Shown here: positions 11,054 through 22,429 of the stretch, one piece after another
Numbering within the stretch: the stretch's first letter is position 1
How the letters are laid out: every line of letters begins with the position of its first letter
Assembly (NCBI GenBank): GCA_029204225.1
Contig: CM055108.1
Coordinates: 12,213,955 to 12,277,954 of the forward strand
Direction of reading: 5' to 3'
DNA: 64,000 nucleotides
Source: Diphasiastrum complanatum
Lineage: Eukaryota > Streptophyta > Lycopodiopsida > Lycopodiales > Lycopodiaceae
The notes under the pieces: generated by a model
The model's database searches: none
The model's input: the letters and a program-made list of their open reading frames with translations, nothing else
Told to the model about the DNA's origin: nothing
Translations under genes and position numbers: made by a program

Positions 11054-12071
11054 TGGTGGCCTAGTCATTATAGATTTCCACAAAATCGATGAATTAAGTA
11101 GTATAAAAGGTTTGATCGTTCCCCAAGAGAGAAAATTATCTCATATTTTGCATGGTAACTGTGTATATGATGGTAAACGGACTGGGATGTGTAATATTCA
11201 CAATGAATACTACAACGACATATCTGGTTATCCAAAGATATTTGGGTAAATTGGCATCCAGGAACACCAATGATGAAACAATTTGGTCAAAGTCTGCAGT
11301 CATAAAGATTACTTTATCGTTTAGACTCTTCAGGTATCAGATAAGCAATTAGATCAAACAACAACTAGCAAACAGATTTATCAAATAGAATCACATTAGC
11401 TAAAGATTCTTCTTAATCAAACACAGAGAATTAGTTCTTATCACAGAAAGCAAACATAACAGAGCATCAAATAATCTCATTATCTGAACACATAGCTCAT
11501 TCAGTATTGAAGGAAGTTCTGCTAAAAGTTATGCTTAACAGCTTCGGCCAATTCCCTGCACACATTAGTCAAAATTGTTGCTTGTTGGTGACGCCTGAAA
11601 ATCCATGTTAGAGTAACTGAAATTCAGTAAGACGTGGGAAATATGTGTGATGCAAACAGAACATTATCACAATCATTTACAGATCATACAGAGTGTATTC
11701 GCTCAAATAATAAGAAGTAATTATGTGAAAGATAGCAAAGGGAAAGAATGCTCAAGCTACAGAAACTTGCTCTTCTCTCTCTATTGATACTCAGCTCTGT
11801 GTGAAATGTGTAAGTACAATGGCACGAAGTGTTGTCCTTATAGGAACGATCATCGGCCTCAATGTCGTTTACGAACCGTCAAAATGTCAGTTGTGGTCTG
11901 CTACTGCGTCGCTTATAGAATGTCGCAACTTCTACTCTAAATGTGAATTTACAAAGTGCAAATAGGCCTTTACATGAATTTAGGCACTATAGCACATATA
12001 CATATATAAAAATTGAAAATTGTTACAATATATAACAAAACTTGGACAATGTAGAATTATGAGGCTCCACA
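11054..12071 (-). mobile_element. 3' LTR of the gypsy element (about 1,018 bp)
   Basis: It starts TGTGGAGCC at 12071, after the purine tract GAGGAAGGGGATA. It ends in a sequence (CTATAATGACTAGGCCACC) closely matching the 5' LTR end before the primer site (CTATAACGACTAGGAAACC). The short plus-strand frame at 11152 is not a gene. The same polypurine/LTR start (gaggaaggggatatgtg) recurs at 25341-25355, marking a second member of the family. Confidence 0.7.
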
Positions 12072-12113
12072 TATCCCCTTCCTCAACTGTGCAACGGCTC
12101 GCAAACAACTTAT

Positions 12114-12775
12114 TTACATCCTTTGATGTTTCTTTTTGCTAGCTAGTTTGTTGTGGAAAATGGCCTTAGCTCGGGCTTCGTTCTCTTCATTCACTTGCTC
12201 CAATATATAGTTAGTTTGCACATTGAACTTATTATGAACAATGGCAAGGGCCAGGGTTCCTTTTTGATGCACTCTTACTTTGGCCCAAAGAGAGTTTAAG
12301 TTAGAAAAAGTCCAAGGGTTTTTTCCCATTGTTCTTTTGTGTAGCCGAAAAGTTTAGGTAAAGAAAGGTAATTCATTCTCCACTAGAGTTCTGGACTACA
12401 AAAGGGTGGAAGAAAGAATGTTAGTTCCTGCTGAAATGTCTGAAATTCTAACCTAAGTAGTGAATACACTACCTTGTTCTTCTTTACAACCGCTCCATTG
12501 TGTGACGTCTGAGCTTGATATGGAATAATGCTTAGTGTCTCAGGTTGGTCTTTGGCAGCTGCAACACAGACTCATTGTACCTTTGCAGCCTCCTCGAAAT
12601 CGGTCTGCGTCTCCTGATCCTTCTGGATTTGCTTGCTGATGGTGTCTGTTTGGATGGCCTTCTCTGATATAACCTTAGCCAGCTCATCTGTCTGCGTCTC
12701 CTGATCCTGGCACTATGCTGGTTCTTCCTCGTCACAAATCTGCATTTGGCCCAATTGAAATTTGGCCTCTTCCAA
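12114..12775 (-). pseudogene. Gypsy 3' reading frame: coiled-coil protein with repeated QTD motifs, unknown function
   Basis: Directly upstream of the polypurine tract, where gypsy elements carry an optional third frame. The minus-strand translation has a heptad-like segment (YEKLKEELEEAKFQLGQMQ) and then three short repeats: QETQTDE, KAIQTDT and QETQTDF. After stops it gives a final piece rich in Asn, Glu and Lys (EQVNEENEARAKAIFHNKLASKK). TQT is the core of dynein-light-chain (LC8) binding motifs in other proteins; any such role here is speculation. Two or more stops make it a pseudogene. I do not recognise a family. Confidence 0.5.
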
Positions 12776-13100
12776 CTCTTCTTTTAATTTTTCATAGGCA
12801 ATCATCTGCGATTGTAGATATTCATGACCAACTACCTGGTCAATAATAGTATCTGTATACGGCAGAGGATAATATCTTTTGCTGTAGCAGCATTTAGTTT
12901 CCTAAAATCTTGGCAAATTCTAATCTTGCCCGTCTTCTTCTTAGGTACTATAACTATTGGTGACACCCACTCACTGCTTAGAACAGGATATATAATACCC
13001 GCTCTAAGACATCTATTTAATTCGTCTTTTACTAACAAGGAGTACTTTGGATTCAATCTATATTGGCGCCGCCTAACATGTATTTCTGATCTCCTATGAT
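12776..13100 (-). pseudogene. Gypsy reverse transcriptase N-terminal fragment
   Basis: The frame at 13056 reads LLVKDELNRCLRAGIIYPV, then SEWVSPIVIVPKKKTGKIRICQDFRKLNAAT. This is the fingers part of gypsy RT with its conserved VxKK and CxDFRxLN motifs. A one-base frameshift near 12880 is followed by YYPLPYTDTIIDQVVGHEY. The catalytic YxDD motif is not reached: sequence joins the coiled-coil frame instead, so a deletion lies at about 12775. Confidence 0.85.
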
Positions 13101-13204
13101 AGCACTAATCTCTGGAACTCCACAATCTCCTCTATCTACATATTCTACCCTATTACTGTATGCAGGTATACTTAGTGTGACAAACCTCTCCCCTTCCTCA
13201 GTCC

Positions 13205-13386
13205 CTACTGATTGAAGCCCTTCTTCCTCTGAAGTATAGCTCGAGGAAGATGTAGGTGTCTCATCTTCATACTCAGTCCTTTTCCCATGATATGGAAATT
13301 CTTTTGTGACTTTTCTCTGTTGGTGTCTCCATATGGTTTCTGAAGGTAATCTCCTTCTTCTTCTAGTAAGTTATAACATCGGCCTG
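13205..13386 (-). pseudogene. Degraded gypsy protease-RT linker
   Basis: Region between protease and RT with frameshifts and stops (NLLEEEGDYLQKPYGD...). Recognised only by position. Confidence 0.4.
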
Positions 13387-13668
13387 CTAGAGCCATGGCC
13401 ATCCTAACAACACTTTATATGATGATTGTCTCATGGTTTTTAATATTATAAAATCCATAAGAAACTTATGGTCTCCAATATAAACTGTAACCTGAGACAA
13501 TTCTCCTATTGGTGATCTTCTAGTTGCATCAGCTAACCTTAAATGTCTTAAGGTGGGTGCTATTCTATGATGAATGCCTAATTCATATGTTGTTTCTTCA
13601 GTCATTATATTTACACTAGATCCGGAATCTGTGGGTACACTATCTAAGATACAGCCATTAATTACTAC
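13387..13668 (-). pseudogene. Gypsy aspartic protease
   Basis: Starting directly after the gag stop codon in the same frame, the translation reads INGCILDSVPTDSGSSVNIM with an intact DSG active site. It then gives the flap region and IILKTMRQSSYKVLLGWPWL (the LLGRPWL-like end of retropepsins). This domain would cleave the Gag-Pol polyprotein. It is in frame with gag and separated only by one TAG (13669-13671). Confidence 0.85.
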
Positions 13669-15916
13669 CTAAATCTCTGGTTGGCCTTCGTCACCGTAAT
13701 TAACTAATCCTATGTTGACTACTGGTAACTTTTCTTTTCTTCTCTTTTTATTTTGCAAAAATTGCTTAATTTTCTTCTTATAATATTGATTATCATCTAA
13801 TAACTGTTTAAAAGTTATATTGAGCATTCTGGAAACAAGGTCTTTCACAATATCATAAGAACAGTTTCTAAGTGTCGACAAATCTCTAGATATCTTGCTA
13901 CTTATAGCTGGATCTAAAAATGTCACTTTTTTAACTTTTCTAGTTTCTTCGTCTAAAAGCTTTTTAGCTTCTGAACTAATATCAACAGCATAATGTTTTT
14001 CACTAGACCTATCGAGGTTTAATTCTTTATTACTAGGAATTTCTACTAACTGTTCTGCCACCTTTGCTTTTTCTGTCGCATTTTTTGCGTTTTTCGCAGT
14101 TTTCACAATATTCTTCTTAGTTTTCTTCTTATCTTTAAGAGTTAAAAAATCTTTACTACTTCTTGTAGCTACTTTATTTATCTTTTTGTCTAAATCTGGC
14201 CATTGATGGTCTTGATCTAATAATTTAGACTCTACTTCTATCCTCTGAACTATCATGTCAGTGTTAGTCTTAGATGGCCGAGGGTCATCTTCCCTAGGCG
14301 AGTTTACAAACCTTGGTTTAGACCGTGGTTGTTGTGGCTGAGGACATTTAGCAGTGACATGCCCTTTGCCTTTACAATTAGTGCAGAGTGGCACATACCC
14401 TACTGACCTCCTGGGTTCAGGGCAATAAGGCGAATAGTGACCTGGGGCTCCACAATTGTAGCACGAATCCCTTACTCTGGGTGGTGGAGTGGAATCTCTT
14501 GTTCCGCCCCTTCGCAGAATAGTATATAGTGGATCAGTACGCTGTTTTGGTATGATGGTTTTTTGGTTAGTAGGAGTTGCAGTATAAGCTACCTCCTCAT
14601 GATGATTAATCGAACAGAGGAATAGTTCCTCTTCTAAATAGTTAGTCTGTAAACTGGGATAGTTGGTCTTAGAATGACTTTCCTTCCCACAAGCAGTACA
14701 CCAAACGCTGGCATTAGGTTTTGCTTTCTTTTGTTTGGATTTAACATCAAACATTTGGACCTTTAAATCACTCATTTCTTTTGATAGCAACTCAACACTT
14801 CTCCTTAATGGATCCATCTTTTTGGATTTCTCCATTCTTTTCTTCCTATCTGAGTTCCTATTCTTGGATTTCCTATAAGAAGATTCTTCTTTTGATGAAC
14901 AAGAATAAGATGAATACTCAGAAGATTCTTTCTCATCCACTGAATCAGATTCTGATTTAGACTCAGTAGATGATTCAGACTCTTCTGTACATTTCAATTT
15001 ATGCTTTTTACTACTTTTTCTTTCATTTTCCTGTCTACAAAAAATTCGAGAAGTTTCGTAATTCTCGACAGAGGCGATGACATCTTCCAAAGAAGTCATC
15101 AAACCATGTTGACAATAACGATCCATTTTCTTAGGCAACCCGCCCAAGAACCATTCATTTTGCATAGGAACTGGATACTGGGCACCTAGCTTTTCTATAA
15201 AATTCTTAACCCTATGAGTATACTTCCTAAGTGATTCCTTCGGCTTTTTCTCAACAAAGTTAAGCCGAGCCAACAATATAGTGGAATACCCTATTTCCCT
15301 AAACTGTTTAAGGAATGCTGCTTTTAAAGCATCCCAAGTATTAATTGTTTTCGGTACTAATTGATTGTACCAAATCCTAGCATGTTTTCGTAGAAGACCT
15401 GGCGAAATTCTAACTTTGTCCTCATCAGTATGTTCTTTGTTTGCTATAGTAATGGATTCAAACTGCGACAAATAACTATCCGCATCTTCAGATGATGATC
15501 CCTTAAAGAAATTATATCTGATTTTTGTAGATGTGGGTGGCGCTGGGTTAGCCATATTAACACATGGTGGTGAACTAGGTGAACTTGGAGGATCAGAATC
15601 TAGACTATGCTCCGACAATGGTTCTGAAGAAGAAGATTTTGATTCTGAACTTGGTTTGGAAGTAGAATCAGATGAATCTGATTCAGGTGAATCTGTAGAA
15701 CTTGGTGTTTCAACGGATCTTTTCTCAAACGAATCTACAAATGATGTAGTAGCATTTAGAAGATTATTAAATGCTTCAGGTGTTAATCTTGCTCTAACTG
15801 GTGAGTTTTGTAAATTATGCAAATATAAATCTCTAGATTTCCTATTTGCTTCTAATTGCTATGCACGCTCTAAATGTTTCTGTTCAATAATTTCTTGAGA
15901 ATATGTTCTTGGCATG
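13669..15916 (-). pseudogene. Gypsy Gag with two intact zinc knuckles
   Basis: An open frame of 717 codons runs from the ATG at 15822. The family start is more likely the ATG at about 15914 (MPRTYSQEII), with one in-frame TAG between the two. Residues 1-120 (from 15822) are Ser/Asp/Glu-rich. Residues about 120-250 form the retrotransposon Gag domain (WYNQLVPKTINTWDALKAAF, then EWFLGGLPKKMDRY). Residues about 270-330 are charged and Ser-rich. A degenerate CCHN knuckle lies near 373. Perfect CX2CX4HX4C knuckles lie near 454 (CYNCGAPGHYSPYC) and 477 (CTNCKGKGHVTAKC). The tail is Lys-rich. Gag forms the particle and binds RNA through the knuckles. It is the longest open frame in the window. Confidence 0.9.
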
Positions 15917-15980
15917 CATTACGTGAGAAAGACTCGTAGATGTAATACACTTAAAAATATTGCAAAAGGTGAAATTCATC

Positions 15981-15998
15981 TCCCCGGCAACGGTGCCA
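15981..15998 (-). other. Primer-binding site (tRNA-Asp) of the gypsy element
   Basis: Plus strand TCCCCGGCAACGGTGCCA, complementary on the minus strand to the tRNA-Asp 3' end with one mismatch. It lies 65 bases upstream of the first gag ATG. Confidence 0.85.
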
Positions 15999-16030
15999 AA
16001 TTATGTGGTTTCCTAGTCGTTATAGATTTC

Positions 16031-17310
16031 CACAGGATTTCATTAGAATTTCCATTAATAATAGTACATCGACTAGTAGTAAACAGAATTCTATAGCCTT
16101 GATCAGTGATCTTGCTAATAGACAGTAAATTATTTGCTAATCTGGGTAGGTAAAGTACACCGTTTAACTGTCTAGTGATGCCAACAAAGAATTGTAGCCG
16201 AATGGAGCCTTGGCCTTCGACCTTGTGTGAGCTTGAGTCTCCGAAGAAAATGTACTTTGATTCAGTTGCTGTGAGAGTTGAGAATAGATTCTCACATGGT
16301 GTCATGTGCTGTGAAGCATCTAAATCGAGATACCATTCACAGACATCTTTGCTTGGTTGATCTTGTACCATCAATGCCTTTTCATCTTCTTGGAAATTTC
16401 TAATAGAATCAGAACCTCCATCTTGGTGCAGCTGCATCTTCTTCCTTGCTTCGTTGTGCTTGAGGATATGATAATCTTTGATGTTGTGATTTAGATCTCT
16501 TGTAGTATCTACAAAAGAGCTTGGCCTTGGCTAGTTGTTGTTGTCGATTGTGTTGTTGTTGTTACATTCAATCTAGTTGCTCTGCCTTCGTTTCTTGTCC
16601 TTGAAGTTCTTCTTCTTGGATTGCTTATTATTAGAGTAAAATGGCATTGACTTGATACTCATTGTAGATAAGCTTTCTCCCCTAACTTCTTCCTGTAGTA
16701 GATATGCCGTCAGCTTCTGGAGTGATAGCGTGGGAGCATTGCTCAAAAGTAATACTAGGTTGTCGTAGGAGGATGGAAAACTGGCAAGAAGAGACATTGT
16801 TGATCTTCTTCCAAAATAGGGGAACCTATGCTAGCTAGTTGATTTAGCAACTTCTTGAACTTATTCAGATTATCACTGACTAAGGTGCCTTTGCTCATTT
16901 GAGTGTAAGGACCTTCTTTCTTAGAAAGAGACAAGTCGATACATCTGAAGTCTCATAGATACTTGTTAAGATATCCTATGCTTCTCTGGAGGTGGTAATG
17001 TTTGGTATGTGAGCAATCTGAGTGTCTTTCAAATTCAAGGATACAATGACAAGAGCTTTGCCATCCTTTTCTTCCCATGTTGGAAGTATTTCAGGTTCTG
17101 CCATCTGGCTATTGAATCGTTTACGTATCCACATAGCTCATTTTCGATCAAGATCATCTTCATTTTGATTTCCACACATGGAAATAATCTCTGTTGAACT
17201 TGTTGATCAAGTGGATCTATGAGGTTGAACCTTCCATTATGATCGATGAACAGAGATTGAACACAAACAGAATATAAACTAGCTCTGGAAGACAAGAACA
17301 TGTTAGGTTT
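16031..17310 (-). pseudogene. Ty1/copia gag-protease remnant
   Basis: Minus strand, in order. 17301-17035 gives the gag start (KMKMILIENELCGYVNDSIA). 16797-16573 gives the gag end (MSLLASFPSSYDNLVLLLSN, then LQKLTAYLLQEEVRG and a Lys-rich tail). 16437-16031 gives the protease (WYLDLDASQHMT). The active site should be DSGAS; here it is DLDAS, so it is dead. No zinc knuckle is intact. The primer site and LTR lie upstream at 17394-17600. The coding sequence is cut off at about 16031, where the gypsy LTR end begins. Confidence 0.85.
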
Positions 17311-17368
17311 CTTTTATATCCTAGACTCTAGTAAATCCAAAAACCTTGTGCTCTAATATCACTCTATT

Positions 17369-17600
17369 GGTGGGATGTGGCTGTATGCTTATCAACTCTG
17401 ATACCAATCTGATGGGAGAATAGAATAGACTAGGTCTAGGCCACATCGGAATTGAAGGTCGTTGTCCCACCAAATGAAAACAATGAACCATGATAATTGT
17501 GTTAAGGATTTGGATTACTTAGAGAATGGAGTGATAGAGTAGTTCTGTTTCTGTTGATTATGAACATCAATGTAGGATGATCACACGCTTCGTGCTATTG
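17369..17600 (-). mobile_element. Copia primer site and 5' LTR end, copy 2 of the window-internal repeat
   Basis: Primer site TGGTATCAGAGTT on the minus strand at 17394-17406, LTR from 17407 upward. Matches 9568-9795. This copy is in the correct position to drive the gag-protease remnant at 16031-17310. Confidence 0.7.
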
Positions 17601-17689
17601 TTCCGTGATCTGGTTGTTGTTATTACAACACATTTTTATATAGAAGCCCCATTTTTCATAGCAGTTGTATTCATGTTGATTGTTTAAAT

Positions 17690-17905
17690 GCCTCTCACTC
17701 TTTCTCCTCTATTATCAAAACCCATTAATGAAGAAATGTATGTCTGTCATAGATGTCTAAATGATTCACATTTCTTTGTCAGTAACAGAGAAGAGAACAT
17801 ATCGTATTGCTCCCTTCACTTTTCATACTTGATGCTTTTTGGCAATCCAGCTAAAAACCACATAATTATGGCCTGATCGGGAGTTAATTTTGGATTACAC
17901 TTTGA
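17690..17905 (-). pseudogene. Gypsy gag fragment
   Basis: The minus strand reads MWFLAGLPKSIKYEK, resembling the conserved EWFLGGLPKKMDRY of the gag at 13669-15916, followed by broken charged sequence. It is too short to place in an element. Confidence 0.45.
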
Positions 17906-18848
17906 TCAAAGTTGTTTGATTCATGATATAATCTCTAACCATTTCTTTCTTCCACATCTTGATCTTACTCAACGAAAGGAATGGATCTTCCAAAAACTTG
18001 CTCAACTTGAATAAAGTGATCAAGACAGCTTTTACTAATTCTCAATAATTGCATTCTTGTGGAGTTTGATTGAATACTAATCTAACGCTGCATGATACTT
18101 TTTCAAGTTGGCGAGAGTTTTTTCTACATAAAAATGATATTTAAGCAAAAGTAATCTTTGTAGGTCGTACTCTATGAAAACTAATCTTTGCAGATTGTAT
18201 CTCCTTCCTTGATTGACATTTGGTCCAATATGTCGAGTGTGTAATTATGATTTCTAACCTTGAGATCATTGTGTGCTTCAAGATCAAATACCCAATTTAA
18301 TAGTACCAACCATAGTATTGCTTGCATGTATGACATCGTGAAGTTATGCAAATGATATCACAAAAGCCATCCATCTTTATGTCCCAAACTATTCAACATA
18401 ACATATAGTACATGTATCTAATATGACTTCAATCAATCTTATAACTTAAAATCTTCCACAGGTTTTTTATGCAATAAATTATATTTAAAACACCGTGTTA
18501 CAATTTTAATCGAAGTTCATGCCAAGGAAAAGAATCAACTTAACATGGTTACCATGTAATAACAAGGTGGACTCTTTTTAAAGAAAGGATAACTTAAACG
18601 GTTAGTATTTATAAGAAAAAGGGCTGAAAGCATGTTGTTATGGTTAGAGCTAAGACATTACTATTGGGCTGAATCTTTATGGGAGACATGGTTGAAAGTA
18701 TCTTGTTATAGTTTAGAGATAAAAATGTTGCTATTGGTGCTATGTGCCTTTGGCTACCAAAAGGTATGTTACTAGCAAATAATCTCACTTGAACGTCAAC
18801 AATGAGACTTGATGTCGGAGACTTTTATTGAGATAATCAAATGCGTAC
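17906..18848. other. No gene seen
   Basis: AT-rich, no frames with recognisable content and no LTR ends found. It lies downstream of the EG45-like gene (3' side on the minus strand). Confidence 0.5.
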
Positions 18849-19270
18849 ATGATGAATGTTCTCCTAAGTTATGTACATGACTTTGTGAGTTTATTTGCTA
18901 CTAGAGGAACGGGCATGCTAGCCTTCTTTTTTTCAATCTTACAAACTACGTTATTAAACTTGCAAAGTTCGCAGATGTGCTCCAAATGTATATACGATCT
19001 GCGGTGGCAATTGATCATGAGTTGCAGTGGCGAGCTGATCAGATGATAACTGCAGTTTTAAGATTCACAAAATTTTTTGCTGCGAAAGACAGAACATAAC
19101 GAAACAAGTCAGACGATGCAGCCTGAATATCGCGTTAAGTGTACAACAGATTGGACAGCTAAATGCAGCGAGCTATTAAAAGATTATTCCAAGTTTATTT
19201 CTAGATTCTTTGGGCGAGAATACGTAGCACACAAAAATTGCAAGGGAAAGATTGACGGGACTGCGAGATG

Positions 19271-19993
19271 TTACTTTACGAAAGAGTAAGTGATTTTGAT
19301 AATGCCTTCTTCGGGGTTCGCGATGTACTTGAAAGCTTGAAATGAGAGATCTAATGTACCATAGCACTCGCCCGCACACTCATCTGCAACCTTCACATAG
19401 ACTCGATTATGCTGTGAGTGGCAAGGATTTCCATCACCCTGGGTGCCACCCACGCACGTCACCAGAATACATTGGCCACATTTGGAGGAATGAAAGAGAC
19501 CCGTTTTCAGTGCCACAAAGTAATAATGTGGTCCGAGCTCTTTATGGCTTGAGCCGTAGCATGCGGTTTCTGTTTTTGTTTTCGCGATCAGATGTATTAG
19601 TAGAAGGAGCGAGTCAGAAATTGAGCTTAACAACAGAAATATGCTTGAAGGAATTACAACAAAAAGGAAGGAAACCCAACAACTAGTATCATCAATATCC
19701 AAAAGGGAGAGAAAGACAGAGGAGCAGAGACCTGAATAGTCGTTGTAAAAGGTAGCTTTTGCCGAGCTGGTAAGAAGCAACCTCCGAGCCGGTGGACCTT
19801 TGGCGCTCCAAATCCTTAGGTGGGAACTAGGGTTGAAAGAAGCCGTAGCTTCTAAGCCATGCACACCGATTGTTGCTGGTGCTGCTTGTGCTTCTGCACC
19901 TAATATGAAGCTTGATGATGCTGGTAGAATTGTTGCCACCCCCGCCACCATAAGGAGAGCCACCAATAACACGGAGCGCATCGCCAAAAGCAT
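19271..19993 (-). CDS. Secreted EG45/plant-natriuretic-peptide-like protein (DPBB domain), two exons
   Basis: Exon 1 is 19993-19732 and exon 2 is 19569-19271; the intron has GT (19731) and AG (19570) ends in phase 1. The spliced product is about 186 residues. It has an N-terminal hydrophobic signal peptide (MRSVLLVALLMVAGVATIL) and a linker. A single double-psi beta-barrel domain follows: ATFYNDY, ACYGSSHKE, KCGQCILVTC, VYVKVADECAGEC, then LDLSFQAFKYIANPEEG and ITYSFV before the stop. The second, grass-pollen-allergen domain of true expansins is absent. That and the length match EG45/PNP-like apoplastic proteins rather than expansins. Six or more Cys suggest disulfides. It is the only apparently intact host gene wholly inside the window. 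A one-domain expansin-like protein is the alternative name. Confidence 0.82.
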   Translation of the reverse strand: MLLAMRSVLLVALLMVAGVATILPASSSFILGAEAQAAPATIGVHGLEATASFNPSSHLRIWSAKGPPARRLLLTSSAKATFYNDYSGLCSSVFLSLLDIDDTSCWVSFLFVVIPSSIFLLLSSISDSLLLLIHLIAKTKTETACYGSSHKELGPHYYFVALKTGLFHSSKCGQCILVTCVGGTQGDGNPCHSQHNRVYVKVADECAGECYGTLDLSFQAFKYIANPEEGIIKITYSFVK

Positions 19994-20111
19994 TGTAGCT
20001 GCAACACTCCCAATCTCTCCCTCGTTGCAATGGCTGTTTGAGCGTGAGTGTTAGTAGAGAGAAGAGATTGAGGAGTGCTGGCAACGCCTGTTATGAATAT
20101 GCTTGCTCACA

Positions 20112-20118
20112 TTATATA
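20112..20118 (-). promoter_or_regulatory. TATA box of the EG45-like gene
   Basis: The minus strand reads CTATATAATG. The TATATAA is about 120 bases upstream of the start codon, leaving a plausible 5' leader of about 90 bases that is rich in CTC repeats. Confidence 0.6.
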
Positions 20119-20129
20119 GGTACGAGGAT

Positions 20130-22320
20130 GAGAATCTTATAATGAGTAAGTAACTACACTTGTTGCAGCCTCTTTTTATTATGTGACACCACCTCCAATT
20201 TTAGATTTTGGGTCAAGACAAAGTGACCATGTCCTTGCCCAACTACAAATGCCATGGGAGTGTAAGCCCATCCCTCACCAATGGTGGAAAGAGAGCAACT
20301 TGGAGGGCTTGCTATGCTAGTAAAAAAGTTTCAAATCAACCTTTAAAAAACTCACAACATTACATGAAATTGATAAAACTTTAAGGCTATAATGAACCTT
20401 AAAACCTAAAGTCTATAACTAAAACTTACTCATTTTGAATCATTAAGAAAACCTACAAATCTAAAGTTAATAAAAACCTACAAATCTAAAGTGAAGCGGT
20501 AAAAAGTGAGTTTCAACGTTTGACTTGTTTGTATTTGTCGATTTTTTGTGAGCATTGGATTACACCTCTAAAAGACGTCGTCCACCTTGGATGAGAGTGG
20601 GTCCCCACTCCTTGTGATCTCACTAGAAAATATTCTTTCCTAGTCAATACTCAACACTATGGATCAGTCTCCTATTGTGTGGCGCTTGTCAATATTGAGG
20701 GTGGGTTGTATTTAGTTGCCCATAGGTTGGAATGTCAAAGGACTGTATTTCTAAAGTAAAACTTTTTGAATCTAAAGGTAACTTCGAATAGTGAGAAGTC
20801 CCTAATCTCGAACTTTCAAATCTAGGCTTTAGTGCAATGGTTTCAAATTTGAGAACACGAGATGTTCTACAACAAATTTGAGAACTCGATTTCTATGGCC
20901 CTACTATCATTAAGAATCTATTTTGCTCTATAATCTTATTGAAAGTATCACAAAGGAAAAGTCCCAACATGTTTTACAAAAAAGTTAAATTTCTAACCAT
21001 TTGAGGATAAAAATTCTAAAATCATATTACTAGCTCCAAAATTTTCATGACATTGTTTTGTTACAAGGTAGTCATGAAACTTACACATCAATTTAAAGGT
21101 TCAAAATAAAACAAGGCATGTCACTAAACAGACTGTCTACTCTTCAAATGCCTAGCTTGACGTCCCAACAAGTGGCACAAGTTGAACGGTGTGCAACTTG
21201 TCCTTTTACTTGTGGACAAACTACGTGCACACCTCCTATGTTCTTTTAACTATTCTATTGTCTTTTCACTAACACTAAGCTTATGAGGGTCTACTTGAGT
21301 GTTGTGGCACTCTTGGTTTTATTATAGATCGACCTTAGTATTATCACACGTACATCTAACCCAAGTTCTTCACCCCATCCAAGCAAGCTCCACTAGTATT
21401 TTTGCAATGTTAGTTGTTGTATTATACGTTGTCTTCTTCATAGACTGAAGTGATTAACATTATGAAGGTGAAGTATACAAATTTGGTGTGACCTTGTAGT
21501 GTTCATTCATAGCACTAATTATATTACACAAAGAGTGTCATCAAAAACTTATGGGCTACACTGAGGTTCAATAGATTTGGTCAATTGTTAAAAAAATAAA
21601 CTTGAGAAAACATAAGTGTCAAGAGTCTAATTCTAGCTTTGGAAGAACATTACTTGAGGACACAATTTTCACCACAGTTGAAAGCTCAACGACCACACAT
21701 AATTGAGCAATGAATGTTTTGTCACTTACAATTATAGAGTTGTCACTAAGTGTTTCTTGTGTACCAAAATTTTAAATAACAATCAATGGCCAAGCACATG
21801 CTCATATCATCCACCAAATCTTGGATACTGGATTGAATGTTTGATGAAGGAATCTCCTACCTCTATATACATAGTATAGGTAGGTTCCACATCAAGCATG
21901 GTTCATGCTTGGATCAATGAGATAAGGTATCTTGAGGTGTTGACATAAGGCACTAACAATGCTGACAATGCTAGACCAATGTTCAACTTTTTATTAAAAT
22001 CGTCACCTCAGAGCATAGCATTATTGTATATAAAAGTTCCTTTCCCTTAAAGAATTCTTCTAACGATAGAAACCCAAGAAATTTTAGTCTCAAGTCCACT
22101 TCTTTATAGTAGAAGCCCACATCATTCAGCTTATCTCAAGATGATTAGTGGATGCTAGACTTGAAGTTGTTTACATTCTTCTAAAGATCGACCGAGAAAA
22201 AATGTTGGTGAATTTGGAATCATGATCACCAACAAAATCAATCGACAAACCATTAAGCTTGAATGGTTTCTTAATAGAAAATTGAACAAAATGTTGAAAA
22301 CATTAGTCTTTTTTGAAATA
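20130..22320. other. Upstream region; no gene seen
   Basis: More than 2 kb of AT-rich sequence with no convincing frame on either strand and no LTR ends found. The first few hundred bases may hold promoter elements of the EG45-like gene. Confidence 0.5.
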
Positions 22321-22429
22321 GATTATGCCATTTTCTTTAGCCCACCAACTACCACCCAAACAACATTGTGAATAATTGATTTTTTGAATTCAATTACTAA
22401 TATAATGAATATGAAAACATTACTAGTAA

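Larger units (their letters stand above)
11054..16030 (-). mobile_element. Internally deleted Ty3/gypsy element (tRNA-Asp primed)
   Basis: Order on the minus strand: end of 5' LTR (16030-16003), primer site for tRNA-Asp (15998-15981), gag (15916-13669), protease (13668-13387), RT start (about 13060-12770), a coiled-coil 3' frame (12770-12114), polypurine tract (12072-12085) and a full 3' LTR (12071-11054). Most of RT, all RNase H and integrase are deleted. Only the last ~28 bases of the 5' LTR remain before copia sequence takes over. The LTR begins TGTGGAGCC; its 3' copy ends near CCACCA and the 5' copy ends CCACA. Confidence 0.8.

Noticed and set aside
15981-15998. tRNA-Asp-like sequence as a tRNA gene
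   Set aside because: Only the 18-base 3' end is present; there is no cloverleaf upstream. It is a primer-binding site. The same holds for 3646-3663.
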